Source: an uncultured Parabacteroides sp. (GTDB taxonomy: Bacteria > Bacteroidota > Bacteroidia > Bacteroidales > Tannerellaceae). Taken from it: a stretch of 9,841 nt of DNA. The notes under the pieces were generated by a model. The model was given only the letters and a program-made list of their open reading frames with translations, was not told the origin of the DNA and searched no databases. The stretch is from NCBI GenBank assembly GCA_900547435.1, contig URGO01000119.1, positions 1 to 9,841 of the forward strand, in the 5' to 3' direction. The translations under genes were made by a program, and so were the position numbers. Positions 1-6,255 of the stretch are shown here, in pieces (position 1 is the stretch's first letter; every line of letters begins with the position of its first letter).

Positions 1-30
1 TACAATTTGATACTCCTAAATTGTGTTTTT

Positions 31-327
31 TCAAAAATATTTCGTAATGTTGCATTTGCTGTTGGACTCTGCACCTAAAGAATATTGATCTCCCCAATTC
101 TTTTTTTCTTCTGCGGATAACAGAGGTGTAGGTGATTCTTGCGCATCGTATTGAAATTTGACTTTTTGGATAAAGAGTTCCTTTTCTTTTAAGATGGCCT
201 GTGTGAAGGCCCTATGGCTCTCACTGATGATATATTTTCTCCGTTCAAAGCAACCTATTGCTTCAATAATACATAGCAGGAACAATACTGTGACCATAAT
301 GCCTACTTCTTTTTTGTCAAATGCCAT
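31..327 (-). CDS. Small membrane-anchored protein, possibly the frameshifted N-terminal part of a longer gene
   Basis: The chosen start gives 98 residues. An upstream in-frame ATG at 435 is possible, but the start at 327 has a strong AGGAGG ribosome binding site six bases before it and is followed directly by a membrane segment. Residues about 8-27 are hydrophobic and flanked by charged residues, so this is a single-pass or signal-anchor protein. A charged, probably helical stretch follows (about 35-60). The end reads EEKKNWGDQYSLG and then a short unrelated-looking tail to a TGA. The next frame stays open from about the GGT codon to the window edge and reads LRNIFEKTQF, which resembles, from memory, continuations seen in Bacteroidales membrane-anchored regulators. 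A frameshift is therefore suspected. A leftward AGGAG at 13-17 could instead serve a next gene beyond the edge. It is divergent from the NVEALA-type genes. The function is not recognised. Confidence 0.6.
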   Translation of the reverse strand: MAFDKKEVGIMVTVLFLLCIIEAIGCFERRKYIISESHRAFTQAILKEKELFIQKVKFQYDAQESPTPLLSAEEKKNWGDQYSLGAESNSKCNITKYF

Positions 328-355
328 CTCTTTTCCTCCTTTTGTTTCTGAAATC

Positions 356-425
356 TTCCTGAAATTTGACCGTGTAATGTGTTGAAATACAAGATAAAGA
401 CTGCATTTCAGGGAAATTTCAGGAA
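356..425. repeat. 12-bp perfect inverted repeat in the divergent leader region
   Basis: TTCCTGAAATTT at 356-367 is exactly reverse-complemented by AAATTTCAGGAA at 414-425, separated by 46 bases. Pairing does not extend beyond either end. It lies inside the predicted leader of the leftward gene, so it could be an RNA stem that modulates that gene or an operator pair for a dimeric regulator. The sequence does not tell these apart. Confidence 0.45.
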
Positions 426-446
426 ACAAATTCACCTACTTATGTT

Positions 447-454
447 TATTTTTG
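447..454 (+). promoter_or_regulatory. Possible rightward -7 element for the first NVEALA-type gene
   Basis: TATTTTTG matches TAnnTTTG and lies 28 bases before the ATG at 483, a plausible distance for a short leader. No convincing TTTG -33 element is visible upstream, so the call rests on one half of the promoter. Confidence 0.3.
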
Positions 455-469
455 TGCCGTAAAATTAAA

Positions 470-503
470 CAAAGATACGGGTATGAATGGAAAAAAGACC
501 AAA
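470..503 (-). promoter_or_regulatory. Putative leftward Bacteroides-type promoter for the small membrane-protein gene
   Basis: Read on the minus strand, TATCTTTG at 477-470 matches the Bacteroides -7 consensus TAnnTTTG exactly. TTTG at 503-500 could be the -33 element with a 22-bp spacer, slightly longer than the usual 19-21. Transcription would start near 463, leaving a leader of about 135 bases before the start at 327. The element overlaps the first codons of the divergent NVEALA-type gene. Confidence 0.45.
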
Positions 504-734
504 AAGAAAGTAGTAAAAATTATCGGGCTAGCGATTTTTATGGTAGGAATGGGGGGATATTATTACTCCCTCACCAGTCACAGAGCCATATCGGATGACT
601 TGGCTTTGGCTAACATGGAGGCGTTGGCCAGTGGGGAAAACGGCAATTACTATTGCGCGCTTTCCGGAGATGTGGATTGTCATGGTATGAAAGTAAAGGT
701 AAAGATTGACAATCTCAGTCTGGATTGGGAATGA
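483..734 (+). CDS. NVEALA-type small exported protein, NMEALA variant
   Basis: This 83-residue protein has a Lys-rich N-terminus (residues 3-9), a hydrophobic stretch at about 12-29 that looks like a signal peptide or anchor, and then LALANMEALASGE at about 40-52. That is the hallmark of the Bacteroidales NVEALA family with Met in place of Val. Known family members are short, exported and of unproven function. The tail after the motif holds two cysteines (in NYYCALSGDVDC) and a Lys-rich then acidic end, so a disulfide-bonded mature peptide is conceivable. Cleavage near the ALASGE site is inference. It is followed 235 bases later by a second, more canonical family member, and the two tails share no obvious sequence. 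No strong ribosome binding site is seen, which is usual in this phylum. A leftward ORF on the other strand is a shadow. Confidence 0.75.
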   Translation: MNGKKTKKKVVKIIGLAIFMVGMGGYYYSLTSHRAISDDLALANMEALASGENGNYYCALSGDVDCHGMKVKVKIDNLSLDWE

Positions 735-968
735 GTAAAAAGGGAAAAAAGGGAGCCGCGGCTTCGTCCGTCTTGTAAGCAAAGCGGCTCCCCCAAATAC
801 CTTTTCTATATGTCTAATCTATAGCAAAGGAGGTATCTGCAAGCAAAGGTAAACATTTTTTCGGGAAAAGGGCGAATCCCCCTTACGCTGGCTTTCCGAT
901 AGGAAGGTTGATTGCGGAAGAGATTCAAGAAACTTTATATTTTTTATTCAACAAAATATTTTTAAGAC
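735..968. other. Intergenic region between the two NVEALA-type genes
   Basis: The 234 bases hold the hairpin at 751-792 and, on the minus strand, a TACCTTTG match to the Bacteroides -7 element at 851-844. There is also an AGGAGG at 828-833 on the plus strand with no start codon at a usable distance, and a small GC-rich inverted sequence around 868-883. The part before 969 is AT-rich, as expected for a promoter, but no clean -33/-7 pair is seen. No coding sequence is evident on either strand. Confidence 0.5.
751..792 (-). terminator. Strong leftward intrinsic-terminator-like hairpin
   Basis: GGGAGCCGC at 751-759 pairs perfectly with GCGGCTCCC at 784-792. Inside the loop GCTT at 761-764 can pair with AAGC at 777-780. 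On the minus strand the stem is followed by TTTTTTCCCTTTTT, a textbook intrinsic terminator. On the plus strand the stem is followed only by CCAAATACCTTTT, a weak tract, so it may also help end transcription of the first NVEALA-type gene. No leftward coding sequence lies just upstream of it on the minus strand. Confidence 0.65.
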
Positions 969-1193
969 ATGAAAAAGAAAATAATGTATGCAGTTGCTTG
1001 TGTGGCATTAGCAGCTGTAACTGGGTGGAACTACCAGCAAAGTAAGCAAAATGTTGAACTTTCGGACTTGGCTCTCGAAAATGTGGAAGCGTTGGCTTCA
1101 GGAGAGGGTGGAAGTGTACGTTGTTGTCCCGATCCCGGAGATGAATGTAAATTATCATCTGGAGACATTTTAAAAGATCAGGACGAATGCTAA
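969..1193 (+). CDS. NVEALA family small exported protein with Cys-rich tail
   Basis: This 74-residue protein begins MKKKIMYAVACVALAAVTG, a clear signal-peptide-like segment. LALENVEALASGEGG follows at about residues 34-48, the canonical NVEALA family motif. The remaining 26 or so residues contain four cysteines (CCPDPGDEC and the C-terminal Cys) and many acidic residues, so a mature, disulfide-rich acidic peptide is plausible. The motif resembles a leader-peptide recognition and cleavage region, but processing is inference. The N-terminal architecture matches the neighbour at 483 while the C-terminal part does not, the usual pattern of a conserved leader with a variable core. A perfect hairpin follows the stop codon, and a propeller lipoprotein gene begins 110 bases downstream. 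Confidence 0.85.
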   Translation: MKKKIMYAVACVALAAVTGWNYQQSKQNVELSDLALENVEALASGEGGSVRCCPDPGDECKLSSGDILKDQDEC

Positions 1194-1201
1194 ACTTTAT
1201 T

Positions 1202-1230
1202 ATATCTGCACTTAGTTCAAGTGCAGATAT
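1202..1230 (+). terminator. Perfect 12-bp hairpin after the NVEALA gene
   Basis: ATATCTGCACTT at 1202-1213 and AAGTGCAGATAT at 1219-1230 form a perfect stem around the five-base loop AGTTC. It starts nine bases after the stop codon, the right place for a terminator or an mRNA-stabilising stem. No proper T-tract follows on the plus strand, so termination may be weak or Rho-assisted. Confidence 0.55.
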
Positions 1231-1303
1231 TGTCAATGTTAGTTTGAACATAAAGGTATTATCAAATTTTACACCTAAGTTGCGAATTTCTAATTTTTAA
1301 AAT

Positions 1304-2413
1304 ATGAAAAAAAAGAATATTATATGCGCTTTGATTTGCTTTTTATTCATTTCTTGTAATGAAACTCATACAGAATGGGTAGACATCAAGTCATGCACAT
1401 ATTTCAACGATAATTCTTTTGATAAAACGTGTCATTTACAATCAATGCTATTTGATAGCTTAATTATACAAAATCCGGTTAGAATCGCATTAAATGATAC
1501 AATTCTGTTTTCAGTGAATCCAAGCTATGGATCGGATTCTTTAGTCCATTGCTTTTCAACGCAAGATCATAACTATTTGGGGGCAATGGCAATACGTGGT
1601 AATGGACCTGAAGAATTTCTTTCTGTATCAAATATAAGTTTTTCTTCAGATTCTAATGACTTTTGGATTTATGATGTAACAAAACAAACTTGGTCCGGGA
1701 AGCCTATGCATTCATTAAGAGACGATGCCTCAAATAAAGAAAGATACAAAACTTTAAATTTGAGAAATACACAAATCAAAGGACTAACAAATCCTTTTTG
1801 GATTGGAGATACGTTTGTTGCAAATAGCTTATTTAAATACAAAGAACGTTTTTTTATTTTTGATTCGACCGGGATTCAAGTAAAGGCAATTATAAATCCG
1901 AATCTGGATTTCACTCAAACAGGAAATGAAGGTGTTTTAGCAGATATTTTCTCAACTCATTTAGCTATAACCCCCAATCAAAAAGACATCGTATTAGCAG
2001 GACGTTATTTGGATCTTCTTGAAATATATGATTTAAATGGTAATTTGCAGATTATGTTAAAAGGACCAGAAAAGGGATTCGATTTACGATTTGACAAGAA
2101 ACGTTCGGATGAGAATTCTACATTAGTAAAATCTCCTGATACAAAAAGAAGTTATTTAGCCGTAAAAGCAACGGATGATAAAATTTATGCTTTATATTCA
2201 GGAAAAACCAAGAAAGATAAGGAACATTATTCTTATTCAAAAGTGATTTATACATTTACGAATGCAGGGAAACCTTTAACTAAATACATCTTGGATACCC
2301 CTATTAGTGATTTTGTGATAAATAAACAGCAAAACAAAATTTATGCAATTTCGATTGATTCTGAAATCGTATTTTTTGATTTAAAAAATACTAGCGATAA
2401 TGTTGATATATAG
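1304..2413 (+). CDS. 6-bladed beta-propeller lipoprotein
   Basis: This 369-residue protein starts with a lipoprotein signal peptide ending in the lipobox FISC, with Cys18 as the likely lipidated residue, so it is probably anchored at the envelope facing the periplasm or outside. RGNGPEEF at residues 98-105 is the G-x-GPxEF signature that recurs in the Bacteroidales propeller lipoproteins (TolB-like, BF3265-like). Alternating beta-rich segments such as DFWIYDVT and LEIYDLNG fit WD/NHL-like blades. The molecular role of this family is not established, and binding of a ligand or partner protein is inferred from the fold. The gene is strikingly AT-rich compared with the genes after 2440. Its last codons overlap the ATG at 2400 of the following lipoprotein gene by 14 bases, suggesting translational coupling. 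Confidence 0.8.
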   Translation: MKKKNIICALICFLFISCNETHTEWVDIKSCTYFNDNSFDKTCHLQSMLFDSLIIQNPVRIALNDTILFSVNPSYGSDSLVHCFSTQDHNYLGAMAIRGNGPEEFLSVSNISFSSDSNDFWIYDVTKQTWSGKPMHSLRDDASNKERYKTLNLRNTQIKGLTNPFWIGDTFVANSLFKYKERFFIFDSTGIQVKAIINPNLDFTQTGNEGVLADIFSTHLAITPNQKDIVLAGRYLDLLEIYDLNGNLQIMLKGPEKGFDLRFDKKRSDENSTLVKSPDTKRSYLAVKATDDKIYALYSGKTKKDKEHYSYSKVIYTFTNAGKPLTKYILDTPISDFVINKQQNKIYAISIDSEIVFFDLKNTSDNVDI

Positions 2414-2531
2414 AATTTATTATTTGTTATATTCGACAGCTGCCATCTTACTCCTCTCCTGCCAAAATTCACCCCAAGAGCACATCACGCAATTGGTGGA
2501 AGAATGGCAGGGGAAGGAGGACGGCAATTAG
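2400..2531 (+). pseudogene. N-terminal fragment (signal peptide) of the broken thioredoxin-like/DUF1573 lipoprotein gene
   Basis: Forty-three codons starting inside the end of the preceding propeller gene encode a hydrophobic signal peptide ending in LLLSC (Cys21 likely lipidated), then QNSPQEHITQLVEEWQGKE, then DGN and a TAG stop. The downstream thioredoxin-like ORF is in another frame (-1 relative to this one) and lacks a signal peptide, so the two pieces look like one gene broken near 2520. In related Bacteroidales proteins, as I remember them, the GKE is followed by a short ILFP-type linker before the DTVDY-like stretch. Here that linker is nearly absent, suggesting a small deletion as well as a frameshift. 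A near-identical N-terminus is encoded at 8587. It may still be translated as a small lipoprotein. Confidence 0.6.
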
Positions 2532-3247
2532 GCGATACGGTGGATTACCGGATTCCGGAGGCGGAATATAAGGTGCTGGTGTATGTCGATTCCGTCGGGT
2601 GTACCAGTTGCAAGCTGCAATTGCCAAAATGGAAGGAGTTCATCGCCTATGTCGATTCGGTCAGTGGCGGACAGGTTCCTTTCCTGTTTTTCTTCCAATC
2701 GAAAGACAATAAGGAATTGCGTTATATTTTGAAGCGGGACAACTTCCGGCTTCCCGTATGCGTGGATTCGCAAAACGAGTTCGGAAAACTGAACCGGTTC
2801 CCGAGTGAACAGATGTTCCAGACCTTCCTCTTGGACAAGGACAACCGGGTCAAGGTAATCGGCAATCCCATCCATAATCTCTCCGTCAAGGAGCTTTACC
2901 TGAAAGAGATAGCAGGAATAAAAGAAACGGACACACTTGCTTTGACCCAACTTGTTCCCGACCGGGAAGAATATGATATGGGCATCGTAGCCGAGAATGA
3001 GACGAAAAAGCAGAAAGTACTATTGAAGAATACGGGCGATGTGCCGTTCGTCATCAAAGGCATCACCACCTCCTGCGATTGCACCACGGCGGAATATGAC
3101 TGGAAAGAGATTGCCCCGGAGGAACAAAAAGAGATAGTTGTGTCTTATAAAGGGGAAGAGCCCGGCGACTTCTGGCGTACGGTTACGGTTTATGGGAATA
3201 TCCCTGACCAGTCGTTGGCCCTTTCGTTTGTGGGAAAGGTGGAATGA
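2504..3247 (+). CDS. Thioredoxin-like plus DUF1573 domain protein, body of a frameshifted lipoprotein gene
   Basis: The longest ORF gives 247 residues from an internal ATG, but its first residues (MAGEGG) are just the out-of-frame reading of the conserved WQGKE region. The true start was probably the lipoprotein signal at 2400. Residues about 21-140 look thioredoxin-like: VGCTSCK supplies a CxxC pair (Cys33, Cys36), followed by PVCVD and a FQTFLLDKDNRVKVIGNP strand region typical of TlpA-like folds. Residues about 160-247 match DUF1573, with KNTGDVPFVIKGITTSCDC and a closing immunoglobulin-like strand pattern. The intact protein would act at the envelope, perhaps in thiol exchange, though the substrate is unknown. 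Without a signal peptide the ORF alone would stay in the cytoplasm. It is much more GC-rich than the upstream propeller gene and lies 48 bases before the transglutaminase gene. Confidence 0.75.
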   Translation: MAGEGGRQLGDTVDYRIPEAEYKVLVYVDSVGCTSCKLQLPKWKEFIAYVDSVSGGQVPFLFFFQSKDNKELRYILKRDNFRLPVCVDSQNEFGKLNRFPSEQMFQTFLLDKDNRVKVIGNPIHNLSVKELYLKEIAGIKETDTLALTQLVPDREEYDMGIVAENETKKQKVLLKNTGDVPFVIKGITTSCDCTTAEYDWKEIAPEEQKEIVVSYKGEEPGDFWRTVTVYGNIPDQSLALSFVGKVE

Positions 3248-3295
3248 ATGGAAAATTGAAAATGAAGAGAAGAATGGATTAGATAATTTTTTATA

Positions 3296-5248
3296 ATGAA
3301 ACGGTTCTATACATACATCACGCTATGCCTCTTATTCCTGTCCTGTTCAGACAAGAATAACGAACTGGAGTTAGCCCTGCACTATGCCGGCGCTAACCGG
3401 GCGGAATTGGAAAAGGTATTGCGGCATTATGAGGGGGACAGCCTGAAACACCGGGCGGCGGTGTTCCTGATTGAGAACATGCCGTATCATTACGGGTATG
3501 AAGGGAAGGAGTTGGAGGAGTACAAAAAGTTTTATCGGGCGTTGGCCTCCAGCAAGCTCTCGCCTACGGAGGTAACCGATTCGTTGAACCGGGCGGGCGT
3601 TTATTTCCACCCCTCATCCCTGCACGTGAAGCAGGACATCGAGACGGTTGATTCCGCCTTTCTGGTACATCATATCGATTGGGCGTTCCGGGTCTGGCGT
3701 GAACAACCTTGGGGGAAACAGGTTAATTTCCCGGATTTCTGCGAATACATCCTGCCTTACCGGGTGGGGAACGAACCGCTTTCGGAGTGGAGGGAGACGT
3801 TATATCGTAAATTCAATCCTTTATTGGACAGCCTGCGCCAATTGCCCGAAGCCGAAGATCCCCGCATGGCGGCACAGGTACTGATTGACTCCTTGACGAA
3901 AGACGGATCGATGAAGTTCACCGGTCTGCTCCCGACCGGCCCCAGCGTAGGTCCGGAAATCGTGGAATGGAAAGCCGGGAGTTGCCGGGAGATGGCGGAT
4001 GTCCTGACTTACGTCGGACGGGCGTTGGGCATCCCTTGCGGAACGGATTACGTGACGCTTCGCGGAATCGGAAACGAACCGCACTCGTGGAGCTTTATCT
4101 TAGACCGGAACGGAGATACCTATATGGCGGAACTTCCGGACGCCCCGGTGAGACGTGCCGTAGACTATACCAGCTCACGCATCAAAGTATGGCGCGCGAC
4201 GTTCAGCCTGAACCGGGCCATGTGGAAAGGGCTGGAAAAGAAAGAACCGCTCTATCCGAAGTTCCGCTATCCGCTCATGCAAGATGTGACACCGGTTTAT
4301 GCCGATAGCTTGCTTATCCAACTGGCGGTTTCCAAAAAGGAATTGAAGAAGAACATAAAGTCCGGAGAAACCCTATACCTGTGCATGACCAACCGGGACA
4401 GCTGGATTCCGGTGGATTATCCGGACCGGGAAACGGCCGATTCCCTCTATTTTGACAATGTGGACGGGGATGTAGTTGTTGCCTTGGGAACCTGGGACGG
4501 GGAGCGGACGGAGATAGTCAGTGATGCGTTCCTGATAGACCGGCGTGACGGGTCGCTTTTCTTTTACCGTCCGGAAACGGAGCGCGAAGTGGTCCGGCTC
4601 TACTACAAATACCCCCTGTTCCACGAATATTACTTGGGACGGATGGTAGGAGGCGTCATAGAAGGAAGCCATCGTCCCGATTTCGCCTCTCCGGACACGC
4701 TCTACCGGATTGGAACGGCTCCTCAGCGTTTGTGTAACCGGATTTTTCTATCCGGAGACAAGGCCTATCGGTATGTACGGTATCGGGGTGCGGACGGGAG
4801 CTATTCGGATATCTCGGAACTGATGCTTTATGCCGGGACAGATGATACCGTTCCCTTGAAAGGAACCGTCATAGGTACACCGGGATGTTTCCAGCAGGAC
4901 GGTTCGCATGAATATACCAACGTATTTGACGGGAATCCTTATACTTCGTTCACCTACAAAGAGCCGGATGGAGGCTGGGCGGGATTGGATTTGGGAAAAC
5001 CGACCTTAATCCGGAAACTTGTCTATGTTCCCCGGAATCGGGATAATTTTATCCGGAAAGGAGACCGGTATGAATTGCTTTATTGGAACAACCTGCAATG
5101 GCATTCATTGGGTGAACAGACCGCCACTTCAGATTCATTGGTGTATACCGTTCCCCGAAATGCCCTGCTGATCCTGCAAAACCACACGCGCGGGCGGGAC
5201 GAACGCATTTTCGAATATACCCGCGGACAGACCCAATGGTTCAGATGA
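3296..5248 (+). CDS. Transglutaminase-like lipoprotein with discoidin-like C-terminal domain
   Basis: This 650-residue protein has a signal peptide ending in LFLSC, with Cys17 as the likely lipid-modified residue. A helical N-terminal region (about 20-200) precedes a transglutaminase-like core. GSCREMADVLTYVGRALGIP carries the probable nucleophile Cys230, and EPHSW carries the probable His263. The third catalytic residue is less clear, with Asp270, Asp274 or Asp282 as candidates. A beta-rich middle region follows (about 320-510). The last 120 or so residues, with VFDGNPYTSFTY and WAGLDLGKPTLIRKLVYVPR, resemble a discoidin (F5/8 type C) galactose-binding fold. Proteins with this fold can be cysteine peptidases, cross-linking enzymes or inactive binders, and the substrate cannot be read here. 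It sits in the GC-rich block with the thioredoxin/DUF1573 gene and converges on the Fic gene with a 16-base gap and no clear terminator. Confidence 0.8.
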   Translation: MKRFYTYITLCLLFLSCSDKNNELELALHYAGANRAELEKVLRHYEGDSLKHRAAVFLIENMPYHYGYEGKELEEYKKFYRALASSKLSPTEVTDSLNRAGVYFHPSSLHVKQDIETVDSAFLVHHIDWAFRVWREQPWGKQVNFPDFCEYILPYRVGNEPLSEWRETLYRKFNPLLDSLRQLPEAEDPRMAAQVLIDSLTKDGSMKFTGLLPTGPSVGPEIVEWKAGSCREMADVLTYVGRALGIPCGTDYVTLRGIGNEPHSWSFILDRNGDTYMAELPDAPVRRAVDYTSSRIKVWRATFSLNRAMWKGLEKKEPLYPKFRYPLMQDVTPVYADSLLIQLAVSKKELKKNIKSGETLYLCMTNRDSWIPVDYPDRETADSLYFDNVDGDVVVALGTWDGERTEIVSDAFLIDRRDGSLFFYRPETEREVVRLYYKYPLFHEYYLGRMVGGVIEGSHRPDFASPDTLYRIGTAPQRLCNRIFLSGDKAYRYVRYRGADGSYSDISELMLYAGTDDTVPLKGTVIGTPGCFQQDGSHEYTNVFDGNPYTSFTYKEPDGGWAGLDLGKPTLIRKLVYVPRNRDNFIRKGDRYELLYWNNLQWHSLGEQTATSDSLVYTVPRNALLILQNHTRGRDERIFEYTRGQTQWFR

Positions 5249-5264
5249 CAGGGGGAGTAAGTTC

Positions 5265-6158
5265 TTACAGATACGTTATCCGGAAATAATCCAGTAACGC
5301 TTTGTAGTGGTCTTGCGCAGTGAGGCAGGTATCCGTCAGATAACCGTTCGTATGCCCCCATTGGCTCAGTCCGCGGTAATAAAACAGCTTCAGTTCGTCG
5401 GTAATGATGAACGGCACTAATCCGTTAACCAGACACTCCTTGAATAGAATCAGCCGTCCCACCCGTCCGTTGCCATCCTGGAACGGATGGATACGTTCAA
5501 AGCGGACATGAAAATCAAGAATGTCATCCAACGATTTTTGTTTTTTGCTATTATACTCCTTAAGCAGCATTCTCATTTGCTTATGGACCTGTTCGGGCGG
5601 ACAAGTCTCATTTCCGCCCACTTCATTCGGAATCCGTTTGTAGCCCCCTACGGCAAACCATTCCTTACGTTCGTCCGAAGTACCTGTTTTCAATAGGCCA
5701 TGCAACTTTTGGATGAAACTTTCCGTCAGACGCGCTTCTGCCTGCTCGATGATAAAATCAATACAACGGAAATGGTTGACGGTTTCTACTATGTCATCTA
5801 CATTCAGAGTCCCATTCGCCAGACCTATTGTATTTGTCTCAAAAATATAACGAGTCTGGTCATGCGTTAGTTTACTGCCCTCCATATGATTGGAGTTATA
5901 GGTAAGGTCTATCTGCGTCCGGTGATAAATTCCCCCTTGCAACCCCATTCTCTTTTCTTCGCGAAGCACATTCAGTAAAGGCGATACATAGGCCTCTTTA
6001 GCGTTCTTTCGTCCGGGCAATACAGCATCTTCCGGAATGTTCCAGCTCTTCCCCATGAGGAAAGCCCCTTCAATCTTTCCTTTCGCACAATAATTACGCA
6101 CCGTGCGTTCAGATATGCCGTACTTCCCGGCAAATTGTATGACCGAAATATACCCCAT
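5265..6158 (-). CDS. Fic family protein with N-terminal helix-turn-helix and inhibitory motif
   Basis: This 297-residue protein carries the canonical Fic motif HPFQDGNGRVGR at residues 224-235. His224 is the expected catalytic base, and Asp228, Asn230 and Arg235 are the phosphate- and metal-binding positions. Fic enzymes usually transfer AMP from ATP to a hydroxyl side chain of a target protein. SNHMEG at 89-94 fits the inhibitory helix consensus S/T-xxx-E-G/N placed N-terminal to the core, as in class II Fic proteins that silence themselves through the Glu (Glu93). Residues 1-45, with GISERTVRNYCAKGKI, look like a helix-turn-helix of the excisionase/MerR type, so it could bind DNA and perhaps control its own gene. 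No antitoxin-like partner gene is adjacent. A leftward promoter is visible upstream. All key residues appear intact. Confidence 0.9.
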   Translation of the reverse strand: MGYISVIQFAGKYGISERTVRNYCAKGKIEGAFLMGKSWNIPEDAVLPGRKNAKEAYVSPLLNVLREEKRMGLQGGIYHRTQIDLTYNSNHMEGSKLTHDQTRYIFETNTIGLANGTLNVDDIVETVNHFRCIDFIIEQAEARLTESFIQKLHGLLKTGTSDERKEWFAVGGYKRIPNEVGGNETCPPEQVHKQMRMLLKEYNSKKQKSLDDILDFHVRFERIHPFQDGNGRVGRLILFKECLVNGLVPFIITDELKLFYYRGLSQWGHTNGYLTDTCLTAQDHYKALLDYFRITYL

Positions 6159-6194
6159 TGTTCGTTATAATTATTCTTCCGTTTCTTATATATG

Positions 6195-6226
6195 CAAAAA
6201 TACGTTTTCTTACCGATAACGGCAAA
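6195..6226 (-). promoter_or_regulatory. Leftward Bacteroides-type promoter for the Fic gene
   Basis: On the minus strand TATTTTTG at 6202-6195 matches the -7 consensus TAnnTTTG, and TTTG at 6226-6223 is a -33 element with a 20-bp spacer, the preferred distance. Transcription would begin near 6188, giving a leader of about 30 bases before the Fic start at 6158. Confidence 0.65.
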
Positions 6227-6255
6227 AAAACTTTAAGATAGTAGGCTTTTGTCTA

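Noticed and set aside
528..782. 84-residue leftward ORF opposite the first NVEALA-type gene
   Set aside because: It mirrors a gene with a recognisable family motif, has no domain or signal peptide of its own, and runs through the terminator stem.
2504..2531. Programmed -1 ribosomal frameshift joining the two lipoprotein pieces
   Set aside because: The overlap is G-rich but contains no X-XXY-YYZ slippery heptamer, and the linker expected from homologues appears partly deleted. Decay is the simpler explanation.
2528..2950. 140-residue leftward ORF opposite the thioredoxin-like gene
   Set aside because: It is antisense to the conserved CxxC domain and shows no start signal or known motif.
3967..4308. 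113-residue rightward ORF inside the transglutaminase gene
   Set aside because: It is an alternative frame of a well-supported gene in GC-rich DNA, where long shadow frames are common, and has no recognisable domain.
5080..5361. 93-residue leftward ORF across the convergent gene ends
   Set aside because: It overlaps both the transglutaminase and Fic genes in shadow frames, with no recognisable domain or initiation signal.
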